From an uncultured Saprospiraceae bacterium (GTDB taxonomy: Bacteria; Bacteroidota; Bacteroidia; Chitinophagales; Saprospiraceae), in assembly GCA_937951615.1 (NCBI GenBank), contig CALFBH010000009.1:1-35757 (forward strand): 35,757 nt of DNA, read 5' to 3'. The position numbers and the translations under genes were made by a program. Position 1 is the stretch's first letter, and every line of letters starts with the position of its first letter. This document shows positions 16,422 through 22,967 of the stretch, in pieces. The notes beneath the pieces are model-generated. The model was not told where the DNA came from, did not search any database, and saw only the letters and a list, made by a program, of their open reading frames with translations.

Positions 16422-17048
16422 ATGAACACAAAAAAAGCCTATAACAACTGGTCTGCCCAATACGACACCAACATCAACAAAACCCGGGATATGGAAGCAG
16501 TCGCGCTGCGCAAAGTTTTATCGACGATTTCTTTTGAGATTGTTTTGGAAATCGGCTGCGGAACAGGCAAAAATACGGAATGGCTGATGACCAAATCTAG
16601 CCGAATGACCTGTGTTGATTTTTCAGATAAAATGTTGGCGAAAGCCAAAGAAAAAATAAAGTCACCAGCCGTTCAGTTTATTCAGGCAGACATTAAAGCA
16701 GACTGGACTTTTGGTGAAGATGCTTATGATTTAGCAGTATTCAGTCTGGTTTTGGAACATATTGAGCAGCTTGATTTTATTTTTGCGGAAACGGCAAAGG
16801 CTTTACAAGCGGGCGGCTATGTGTATATTGGCGAGCTGCATCCTTTTAAACAATATGCGGGTAGCAAAGCCCGATTTGAGACGGAAGAGGGTGTAGAAGT
16901 TTTGGAATGTTATACCCATCATATTTCTGATTTTCTCTTGTCCGCAGAAAAATATGGTTTGGAATTGGTGGAGTTAAACGAATTTTTTGATGATGATGAC
17001 CGGACGACTATCCCTAGAATATTGGCTTTGTTGCTGCGAAAGAAATAA
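16422..17048 (+). CDS. Class I SAM-dependent methyltransferase (208 aa)
   Basis: The protein has the Rossmann-type methyltransferase core. Motif I is VLEIGCGTGKNTEWL at about residues 41-55; the acidic end of beta-2 is CVDFSDKML near 65; motif II/III residues are FIQADIKADWTF near 86 and DLAVFSLVLEHIEQLDFIF near 105. GGYVYIGELHPF near 130 is typical of the Methyltransf_11/UbiE-like group. Length is normal. The substrate cannot be told from sequence. It is followed 22 bases later by a metallophosphoesterase-like lipoprotein gene on the same strand. Confidence 0.88.
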   Translation: MNTKKAYNNWSAQYDTNINKTRDMEAVALRKVLSTISFEIVLEIGCGTGKNTEWLMTKSSRMTCVDFSDKMLAKAKEKIKSPAVQFIQADIKADWTFGEDAYDLAVFSLVLEHIEQLDFIFAETAKALQAGGYVYIGELHPFKQYAGSKARFETEEGVEVLECYTHHISDFLLSAEKYGLELVELNEFFDDDDRTTIPRILALLLRKK

Positions 17049-17070
17049 TCGAAAGACTTATCTTATTCAA

Positions 17071-17892
17071 ATGAAACCGACAACAATTTACATCACCCTA
17101 CTCATCAGCTTACTCGCCGCCTGCACACCAACCGAAAAAGCAGCATACCTCCACATCGCCCACACCCGCAGCAATAAAAACATAGAAGTACTGGATGCCG
17201 TAAAAAACCTCAACTACAGCAACTATGACATGCTGTGGCTCGGCGGCGATATGGCCATACACACCTCCGAAGACGATGCGACCATGCAACTGATGGACGA
17301 ACTATTTGACCTGGATCATCCAAATACGCTCTGGTCATTGGGCAATCACGATAATACTGACCTGGAGCGGGTGCAGCGATTTACACAACGTCCGACTTAT
17401 TATAGTCACCATCATAATGGAATAACTTTTTTAGTCTTGGATACCCAAGATAGTTTGAGTAATATTGTGGGCAAACAACAGGTATTGGTGAATAGCGTTT
17501 TGGATACGATACAAGCTTCTTCGCACCTTGTTATCTTGCACCATAAACTGATTTGGATGCTGGGACATCCGGAACTGGAAGAACAGATACCCGATGTAAC
17601 GAATGGTGGAACAGGTGCGACTTGCGTCCAATGTATCAATCCAAATAATTTTTATACTGACATTTATCATAAGTTGGTAAAGGTGAAAAAGCGGGGTGTT
17701 GAAGTGATCTGTGTTGGTGGCGATATTGGCTTCAAAGCCAAAGAATTTGACTACCAAACAAAAGAAGGCATTCATTTTCTGGCTTCCGGTATTGCTGATG
17801 ACACACTTGTGAATAAAGTGCTGATATTCCAGCATGATTTAGACAAACAGAAATTGATCTGGGCATTTAAAAATATAGAAGAACTCAACTAG
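17071..17892 (+). CDS. Calcineurin-like metallophosphoesterase lipoprotein (273 aa)
   Basis: I chose the ATG at 17071 because it gives a lipoprotein signal peptide (MKPTTIYITLLISLLAAC, lipidated Cys18); the longer open frame starting at 16987 overlaps the methyltransferase. Calcineurin-like motifs visible are GGD (58-60), GNHD (91-94) and HH (157-158). Two motifs are unusual: the first (normally DxH) reads LHIAHT, and the last (normally GHxH) reads VGGDIGF near 215. The fold and phosphoesterase class are likely, but metal ligation is altered, so activity is uncertain. It is a paralog of the protein at 18627-19580: both share FDL-x-x-PxTLW/FYALGNHD and the same final region. Confidence 0.8.
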   Translation: MKPTTIYITLLISLLAACTPTEKAAYLHIAHTRSNKNIEVLDAVKNLNYSNYDMLWLGGDMAIHTSEDDATMQLMDELFDLDHPNTLWSLGNHDNTDLERVQRFTQRPTYYSHHHNGITFLVLDTQDSLSNIVGKQQVLVNSVLDTIQASSHLVILHHKLIWMLGHPELEEQIPDVTNGGTGATCVQCINPNNFYTDIYHKLVKVKKRGVEVICVGGDIGFKAKEFDYQTKEGIHFLASGIADDTLVNKVLIFQHDLDKQKLIWAFKNIEELN

Positions 17893-17944
17893 GCAGTTGC
17901 CTTCTCGAACCCTTTTTATTTCCTAAAGGGAAAGCCTGCCCGCG

Positions 17945-17980
17945 TTTGAATTTGAGTTTGACATTTGAATTTGAGTTTGA
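17945..17980. repeat. Tandem 17-bp repeat just before the VTC gene start
   Basis: TTTGAATTTGAGTTTGA occurs twice (17945-17961 and 17964-17980); the last A of the second copy is the first base of the ATG start codon of the VTC-domain gene. A related TTTGAATTTGAATTTGA tract is at 15957-15985. It may be a simple-sequence artefact, or a variable spacer affecting expression of the downstream gene (inference). Confidence 0.7.
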
Positions 17981-18606
17981 TGAGATACGAAAGAAAATAC
18001 AGAGTAAAAGGCGTTTCACTACAAGAATGGGAGCAATTGATTTTGCAAGTGCCGGTATTTTTCCGCACCGCTTTTCCTGTGCGGACAATCCATAACATCT
18101 ATTTTGATACGGTAGATTTTCATTATTTAAATCAAAACATAGACGGCATTCAAAATCGTTCAAAATTTCGACTGCGCTGGTATAATAAGAAATTGCACAA
18201 AGCAAAACTAGAGCAAAAAGGCAAGCATGGTTTTTTGGGTTTTAAAAATATGTTTGATATGCCAGAACCGGAGTTGCAGGATTTATCAGCTTTGCAGCAA
18301 AGAGTCCATCAGATGCAGGTGACAGAAGAAGCTATTTTTCCAGTTTATTATAATCGCTATAAAAGAAAATACTTCGTTTCAACAGATAAGAAATTTCGGG
18401 TGACATTAGATTATGAACAGACTTTTGAATCACTAATGGGCAAAAACCAGATTCCTGAACGCCCATTATACCACGATGATGCTTTGATTATTGAATTGAA
18501 ATATGAAGAGGAATACGACAGAGAAGCTTTGCAGATTATAGAGTATATTCCGACAAGGAACGCAAAAAATTCAAAGTATGTAAACGGCATGTGGATATCA
18601 CAGTAG
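17980..18606 (+). CDS. VTC-domain protein (polyphosphate polymerase-like, 208 aa)
   Basis: The sequence shows the tunnel-type VTC/CYTH-like arrangement of basic and acidic residues: YERKYRV near the start, HNIYFDT near 40, RSKFRLRWY near 62, KAKLEQKGKHG near 77, a central RYKRKYF near 125, RVTLDYEQTFE near 142 and IIELKYEEEY near 170. In fungi the VTC4 domain makes polyphosphate from ATP; bacterial homologs are often found with CotH proteins and DUF4956 membrane proteins. Here no DUF4956 gene is adjacent, but CotH-type genes lie ~7 kb upstream. The ATG at 17980 starts MRYERKYRV; the frame can be extended to a TTG at 17965 inside the repeat, which is less likely. Confidence 0.87.
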   Translation: MRYERKYRVKGVSLQEWEQLILQVPVFFRTAFPVRTIHNIYFDTVDFHYLNQNIDGIQNRSKFRLRWYNKKLHKAKLEQKGKHGFLGFKNMFDMPEPELQDLSALQQRVHQMQVTEEAIFPVYYNRYKRKYFVSTDKKFRVTLDYEQTFESLMGKNQIPERPLYHDDALIIELKYEEEYDREALQIIEYIPTRNAKNSKYVNGMWISQ

Positions 18607-18607
18607 C

Positions 18608-18624
18608 ACAGGCATCTTGCCTGT
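18608..18624. repeat. REP-like palindrome between convergent genes
   Basis: ACAGGCA TCT TGCCTGT is a perfect 7-bp hairpin placed in the 20 bases between the convergent stop codons of the VTC gene (+) and the lipoprotein gene (-). The sequence CACAGGCATCnTGCCTGT recurs in the larger hairpin at 21611-21666, so this is a repeated element rather than a chance palindrome. It could act as a bidirectional transcription or mRNA-end signal. Confidence 0.75.
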
Positions 18625-18626
18625 AC

Positions 18627-19580
18627 CTATAAAGGCACAAATTCCCAATCAAAACTCAGCTCTATTTCATCTTGCCGAAACAATAAAATACTATCCGGAT
18701 TAAAATTGACAACAGGCAGCAGATTAGGCGGCGTATCATCAGGATTCAGGCTGTTATTAATGCCTGAAATGAAAAAGTCAATCCCATCTGGCGACTCATA
18801 ATGGTATTTTTTAGACCGCTGTCCACCATCACCTGAAATCACATAAATATCCGTTCCCCTGGCCCGCAATTCTTTCAACTCTGGATAAATTGCCATGTCA
18901 AATCGACTCATTGTATCATTTCCGCAAAGAAATTTATGTACACTGCGCTCGTCATTAGCATGAGTCTGCGTATCCATATCCGGCTCACAATACCCCCATA
19001 CAACTTGGTGCATCAGCATGAATAAATTGGGCGAAGTCATGGTGTCAAGTGTCGTGAGTATCATGTCTAGTTGTTCCTGCATGGCATCACATTTTGCCCA
19101 CAGCGAATCCACATGATTATAAGAACAATTCAAGACTATAAAAACCGTTTCGTCATGATAATGCACATAGAAATCACGTCTTTGCGTTGCATCAGTGATA
19201 TAATGCAGATTGCCATTTCGAGTATCATGGTTGCCGAGGGCATAAAAGGTGAGTGGATTACTCAGGTCGAAAATAGCATCAATGTAAGCGACTGTTTCGA
19301 TGTCGCGTGTTACTTCCGCACACACATCGCCGCCCAGCATAATGCCTTTATAAGTATCAAATGGTAATTGTTCTATGCGCGGGTCTGCTCGCCGCCCATC
19401 ACTGTTCCAGTCATAAACATGACCGAGAAAAGCATAAGTATCTTTGATTGGAATTTCGGGATTCTCTTTGCCGCAGGCACTTAGGAACAAAAGGAGGAGC
19501 AAAAAACCTGAGTAGCCTCCAGGGCTTCTCAGGTTGCTGATATTTTTTAAACGTCTAAAATTATATTTTCTTAAACGCAT
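18627..19580 (-). CDS. Calcineurin-like metallophosphoesterase lipoprotein (317 aa)
   Basis: A lipobox is clear (FLLLLLFLSAC, Cys36 from the ATG at 19580). Motifs visible: MLGGDV near 97, FYALGNHDTRNG near 131, a later HQVVWG, and SGDGGQ in place of the usual GHxH. The first motif reads LGHVYDWN instead of DxH. The protein is a paralog of the lipoprotein at 17071-17892 and shares the same deviations. The start is odd: only two adjacent ATGs (19583, 19580) exist, both inside the end of the upstream regulator gene, and the regulator's terminator hairpin encodes residues of the signal-peptide region (NLRSPGGYSGF). The native 5' end may have been lost in a deletion. Phosphoesterase activity is uncertain. 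Confidence 0.78.
   Translation of the reverse strand: MRLRKYNFRRLKNISNLRSPGGYSGFLLLLLFLSACGKENPEIPIKDTYAFLGHVYDWNSDGRRADPRIEQLPFDTYKGIMLGGDVCAEVTRDIETVAYIDAIFDLSNPLTFYALGNHDTRNGNLHYITDATQRRDFYVHYHDETVFIVLNCSYNHVDSLWAKCDAMQEQLDMILTTLDTMTSPNLFMLMHQVVWGYCEPDMDTQTHANDERSVHKFLCGNDTMSRFDMAIYPELKELRARGTDIYVISGDGGQRSKKYHYESPDGIDFFISGINNSLNPDDTPPNLLPVVNFNPDSILLFRQDEIELSFDWEFVPL
19501..19535 (-). terminator. Intrinsic terminator of the NtrC-type regulator gene
   Basis: Reverse-strand hairpin: AACCTGAG (19535-19528) pairs with CTCAGGTT (19512-19505), with an inner AGCC/GGCT stem and a CTGGA loop. It is followed on the reverse strand by six T's (19506-19501). It lies 26 bases after the regulator stop codon but inside the 5' coding part of the lipoprotein gene, which therefore needs its own promoter or read-through. 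Confidence 0.75.
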
Positions 19581-20829
19581 CATACTCTTTTTCCAGGTGC
19601 GATTGTAATTCTTTCCAATTGCCAAAGCGGGAAAATAAATCTTTCAATGCATCTTTTTTCGCACTTGATGGATTGACATAATCCTGTACATCCTTGTCTG
19701 TAATTTCTTTATCGCTGAGAATAATCAGCCGTTCAATTACATTTCTAAGTTCACGGATATTTCCAGTCCAATTGACTTCTTGCAAGGCTTTTAATGCTTT
19801 GCTTGTAATCTTTTTTGGTGCTGTGCCATATTCGCCACAGATGGTCTGAATAAAATGGTCGGCGAGTAGCGGAATATCTTCTATGCGTTCATTGAGTGGT
19901 GGAACCTGTACAATGATGACAGCAAGACGATGGTATAAATCTTCTCTAAATTTCTTCTCAGCAATTTCGCGGCGCAGGTCTTTATTGGTCGCAGCCACAA
20001 CTCTTACATCGACTTTAATCTCTTTGTCGCCACCAACTCGCGTGATTCTATTTTCCTGTAAAGCACGAAGCACCTTTGCCTGCGCAGAAAGACTCATGTC
20101 GCCAATTTCATCCAGGAATAAAGTTCCTCCACTAGCCTGCTCAAATTTTCCAATACGTTGCTTAATCGCAGAAGTAAACGCGCCTTTTTCGTGCCCAAAC
20201 AATTCACTCTCAATCAACTCAGAAGGAATCGCTGCACAATTGACCTCAATTATTGGCGATTTAGCTCGATTGCTTTTGGCATGTAACCAACGTGCTACTA
20301 GTTCTTTACCAGTTCCATTTGGGCCAGTAATCAGTACACGCGCATCCGTTGGACCGACTCGCTCAATCGTATCTTTTATTTTCTGAATGCCTTCCGATTC
20401 GCCGACCATATCCTGCGTCTTAGACTTAGCCACCCGACGTTTCAAGACTTTAGTTTCTGTAATCAGGCTCGACTTGTCCATTGCATTCCGAATGGTAATC
20501 AACAGTCGATTCAAATCTGGCGGCTTGGAGATATAATCAAACGCGCCTTTCTTCACAGCCTCCACTGCCGTCTCAATATTTCCATGACCGGAAATCATCA
20601 CAACTGGCGTATCAGGAGCAAGAATGGCTACCCGTTCGAGGGCTTCCATCCCATCCATCTTAGGCATTTTGATGTCCATAATGATGACATCATAATTGTC
20701 TTTTTTCAGCTTGGCTAAGGCATCTAGTCCATCACCAGCTTCATCGACTTTGTATTTTTCAAATTCGAGTATGTCGCGCAGCGTCCGGCGGATGCTGACT
20801 TCGTCATCGACGACTAATATTTTTGGCAT
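19561..20829 (-). CDS. NtrC-type sigma-54 response regulator lacking its DNA-binding domain (422 aa)
   Basis: The receiver domain spans residues 1-120 (acidic pair DDE at 8-10, phosphoacceptor D52 in VIIMDIKMPKMDG, the conserved Lys in ISKPP). The AAA+ sigma-54 activation domain spans about 140-370, with Walker A GPNGTGKE, the GAFTSA loop that contacts sigma-54, and Walker B GGTLFLDEIGD. The protein stops at LQSHLEKEYDAFKKI, about where the Fis-type helix-turn-helix of this family would begin; usual members run about 30-40 residues further. It should still be able to oligomerise and activate sigma-54 but not bind a specific enhancer (inference). No histidine kinase gene is in the window. The downstream lipoprotein gene overlaps its last 20 bases. 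Confidence 0.92.
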   Translation of the reverse strand: MPKILVVDDEVSIRRTLRDILEFEKYKVDEAGDGLDALAKLKKDNYDVIIMDIKMPKMDGMEALERVAILAPDTPVVMISGHGNIETAVEAVKKGAFDYISKPPDLNRLLITIRNAMDKSSLITETKVLKRRVAKSKTQDMVGESEGIQKIKDTIERVGPTDARVLITGPNGTGKELVARWLHAKSNRAKSPIIEVNCAAIPSELIESELFGHEKGAFTSAIKQRIGKFEQASGGTLFLDEIGDMSLSAQAKVLRALQENRITRVGGDKEIKVDVRVVAATNKDLRREIAEKKFREDLYHRLAVIIVQVPPLNERIEDIPLLADHFIQTICGEYGTAPKKITSKALKALQEVNWTGNIRELRNVIERLIILSDKEITDKDVQDYVNPSSAKKDALKDLFSRFGNWKELQSHLEKEYDAFKKI

Positions 20830-20966
20830 AAATATTTATTGATTGTGGAATTGTTGTAATTGCTTGATTGCTTTGGGAAATTGATACAAAGAAACGAAAG
20901 ATTTATCATTTATCATTGAACATTTGTCGGGTAAGTTTGTAGGATTTCCCATGTCCGCTTCTTTAT

Positions 20967-21260
20967 TTAGGCATATTGATAATATTCAGTAAAAAAAATC
21001 TTATTATCTATAGCCCGATTTAGTTGTTCAAGAATTTCATTTACCGTTATGAATTCAAATACACAATTTGAAACTGTTATTCTGAAATTTCCAATTAGCT
21101 TTCGCGGAGTTAGGTTGTCATAATTTACTACTTGTCCGCATTTCGGGCATTGAATCCCTTTTATTATGTTTTTGATGTTTAACTCTAATTGATTTGTTGT
21201 AGGATGAAGAAACTTGTCGAATAATATCTTCTTGTATTTTTTACAATGATAAATGACCAA
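20967..21260 (-). CDS. Zinc-ribbon-like hypothetical protein, possibly decaying (97 aa)
   Basis: The frame opens with TTG at 21260; no ATG is available. It lies in the same frame as, and only one sense codon after, the TAA of the preceding gene (21264-21266). The N-terminal part resembles a Com-like zinc ribbon: YHCKKYKKILFDKF, then GIQCPKCGQVVNYD. The first CxxC has become CxxY, so one of four expected Cys ligands is missing. The remainder is unrecognised (FRITVSNCVFEFITVNEIL). It may be a translationally coupled small gene, or a fragment that lost its own start and a metal ligand. Confidence 0.45.
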   Translation of the reverse strand: MVIYHCKKYKKILFDKFLHPTTNQLELNIKNIIKGIQCPKCGQVVNYDNLTPRKLIGNFRITVSNCVFEFITVNEILEQLNRAIDNKIFFTEYYQYA

Positions 21261-21263
21261 TAA

Positions 21264-21596
21264 TTATTGTCTATTTGCAAGTCCTGCCAATACCATCACT
21301 GCGCCGGCTAACATTGGTCCCCAATACAGCACATAAACATTACCGCCGGAAAAATAAGTCATGCCCGTAACTAGAAGACCACCTGCAAAAAGGAACAAAC
21401 CCATAGGGAGCAGGTATCCTTGTGGATTCACTTTTTTACTTTCTATTTTTTCCAACTCTCGATCTACTCGATTCATGACGAAGTTGAACTCCTGTTCGCC
21501 AGGGTTTTCTTTTAGTAATTCGCGTTTTATGGCATCATAATCCATCCCATCTCTCGCCATATCTACGTAGCGACGAATGTCAACTTGATGTTCCAT
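21264..21596 (-). CDS. Small two-span membrane protein of unknown function (110 aa)
   Basis: The N-terminal half is soluble and helical (MEHQVDIRRYVDMARDGMDYDAIKRE type; charged, to about residue 55). Two hydrophobic segments follow at about 63-81 (LLPMGLFLFAGGLLVTGMTYF) and 88-107 (YVLYWGPMLAGAVMVLAGLA). The start is ATG at 21596. It lies between the CoA-binding protein gene and the zinc-ribbon-like frame, all on the reverse strand, separated from the first by a long hairpin. I do not recognise a family. Confidence 0.68.
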   Translation of the reverse strand: MEHQVDIRRYVDMARDGMDYDAIKRELLKENPGEQEFNFVMNRVDRELEKIESKKVNPQGYLLPMGLFLFAGGLLVTGMTYFSGGNVYVLYWGPMLAGAVMVLAGLANRQ

Positions 21597-21610
21597 AGTT
21601 TGTTATTTGA

Positions 21611-21666
21611 GTATCACAGGCATCCTGCCTGTCAGCTAGAATGGACAGGCAGGATGCCTGTGACAC
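21611..21666. repeat. Long REP-like hairpin (23-bp stem)
   Basis: Left arm 21611-21633 and right arm 21644-21666 are inverted repeats of 23 bases with one G/T-type mismatch and a 10-base loop (AGCTAGAATG). The core CACAGGCATCCTGCCTGT is itself palindromic and recurs, in shorter form, at 18607-18624. It sits between two same-strand genes. The lack of a T-run on the reverse strand argues against a simple terminator; a REP/BIME-type mobile palindrome is more likely. Confidence 0.8.
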
Positions 21667-21668
21667 TT

Positions 21669-22028
21669 TTAGTAATTTCCAACAGACAGCATCACCAGTG
21701 TACAGGCAGCTTCTGTAGCAATGCCCTGCTCACGAGCAAGGCGCATCAAAGTTGGATTTTCTGTACCCGGATTGAAGATGATCCGTTGAGGTTTTAAATT
21801 TAAAATATAATCGTAATAAGCTTCTTGTCTTTGCGGATTCAGGTAGAGTGTGATGGTATCCACATCTTCTACATCCGGTGTTCCATTTTGGATGACAATC
21901 CCATGAATGGCTCCTTCGCGTATACCAATAGGCACAACTTCATGTCCATACTGCTGCAATCGTCGTGTTGCGAGATAAGAATAACGACTTGGATTGGTGG
22001 ATGCACCGAGAACGACTGTTTTTTTCAT
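21669..22028 (-). CDS. CoA-binding (YccU-like) Rossmann protein (119 aa)
   Basis: The N-terminus KKTVVLGASTNPSRYSYLA followed by LQQYGHEVVPIG is the nucleotide-binding start of the CoA_binding_2 family, related to the CoA-binding domain of succinyl-CoA synthetase. IIFNPGTENPTL and EAACTLVMLSVGNY near the end are also typical. Length fits this single-domain family (about 115-140 aa). Its exact role is unknown. It is upstream of the small membrane protein gene on the same strand, separated by the long hairpin. Confidence 0.87.
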   Translation of the reverse strand: MKKTVVLGASTNPSRYSYLATRRLQQYGHEVVPIGIREGAIHGIVIQNGTPDVEDVDTITLYLNPQRQEAYYDYILNLKPQRIIFNPGTENPTLMRLAREQGIATEAACTLVMLSVGNY

Positions 22029-22086
22029 AATGATAAACGATGAATGATGAACGATGAATCACTATAAAAAGTTCATCATTAGGGTA

Positions 22087-22680
22087 TCATGGCATCTTCA
22101 ATAGCCCTAAGTCAAGCTCAAAATGAGGCATAATTTCTCCGCCAGAAAGCACTTTATCAAAACCTTCGATCATTTCAATAGTTCCATCATTGCGATAGAT
22201 GTGGCTGTTTTGGTGTTTTGGGTCAATCAACCAGCCCAATCGCACACCGTTTTCTATCCAATCCAGCATTTTTTCCTGAAGTTTTTTCAACGAATCTGTC
22301 TTGGAGCGAACTTCAATGATGAAGTCAGGTACAACTGGTAAGAAGTCATCCTTATCTGCTTCGGTGACGGTTGCCCATCTTTCAGGGCTGATCCAGCACG
22401 CATCCGGCGCACGCATCGCACCATTGGGAAGTTTAAAGCCAGAGGATGAGCCAAGCGCAAGACCTTTTGCGTGCTTTCTTGTCCAGAGTTTTACCTCTGT
22501 GAATACTTCTGTTTCGTAGTATCCTGACCTTCCTGTTAATGGTGACATGATGATTATATTTCGGTGTTTATCCCTTTCTATCCGCATATCTTTATTCGCC
22601 ATGCAGAACGCAACAAACTCCTTATCCGTCATATTTTCGGAGTACTGTACAATGGGATGTCTATTTTCTATTAGAAGCAT
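22087..22680 (-). CDS. Uma2 family endonuclease-like protein (DUF820, 197 aa)
   Basis: The PD-(D/E)xK core of Uma2/DUF820 is visible: MSPLTGRSGYYETEVF near 45, a substrate-facing SSGFKLPNGAMRAPDACWI near 78-97, then VPDFIIEVRSKTDSL near 117-130 (catalytic D119, E123), and KMLDWIENGVRLGWLIDP near 137-154. The family is abundant in cyanobacteria and Bacteroidota; nuclease activity is predicted from fold and mostly unproven. No partner gene is recognisable beside it. Confidence 0.88.
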   Translation of the reverse strand: MLLIENRHPIVQYSENMTDKEFVAFCMANKDMRIERDKHRNIIIMSPLTGRSGYYETEVFTEVKLWTRKHAKGLALGSSSGFKLPNGAMRAPDACWISPERWATVTEADKDDFLPVVPDFIIEVRSKTDSLKKLQEKMLDWIENGVRLGWLIDPKHQNSHIYRNDGTIEMIEGFDKVLSGGEIMPHFELDLGLLKMP

Positions 22681-22748
22681 AATTCAGGAATATTTTTTTG
22701 TTCCCTACAAGATACAAAAAAGCAACTTCACTATCAACCGAAGATTTT

Positions 22749-22795
22749 GAATAATCAAAATGAATGACAAATAATTTATCATTCATTTTGATTAT
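22749..22795. repeat. Perfect 18-bp AT-rich palindrome
   Basis: AATAATCAAAATGAATGA (22749-22766) is repeated in inverted form at 22778-22795 with an 11-base loop. It lies between the end of the E2 gene and the start of the Uma2 gene (both reverse strand), next to a second foldback at 22802-22942. There is no T-run, so it is not a standard terminator. It could be a protein-binding operator for the Uma2 gene, or part of a mobile palindromic element. Confidence 0.75.
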
Positions 22796-22801
22796 TTGGT
22801 A

Positions 22802-22942
22802 GTGTTCGACTAAAGATAGGATAAATGCAGCGCAAGAGTCGCAAGGCGAATTCTTCTGTTGAAAGTACAGCATTGAATCATCCAACACCGGAGTTTTATA
22901 AAAACATTCGCCTTGCGACTATTCCATACTTTACTCGAACAC
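22802..22942. repeat. MITE-like foldback element with two nested inverted repeats
   Basis: Outer arms GTGTTCGACTAAAG (22802-22815) and CTTTACTCGAACAC (22929-22942) are inverted copies with one mismatch. Inner arms AGTCGCAAGGCGAAT (22837-22851) and ATTCGCCTTGCGACT (22906-22920) are perfect. The ~140-base unit has no coding capacity of its own and fills the gap between the E2 and Uma2 genes. The nested structure resembles a non-autonomous transposable element or a structured RNA; no transposase is nearby. Confidence 0.65.
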
Positions 22943-22967
22943 CGCCAATTATTTACGATGACTGCTA

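Noticed and set aside
16987-17070. Longer start for the first metallophosphoesterase lipoprotein
   Set aside because: It would overlap the methyltransferase and bury the lipoprotein signal peptide; the ATG at 17071 is better.
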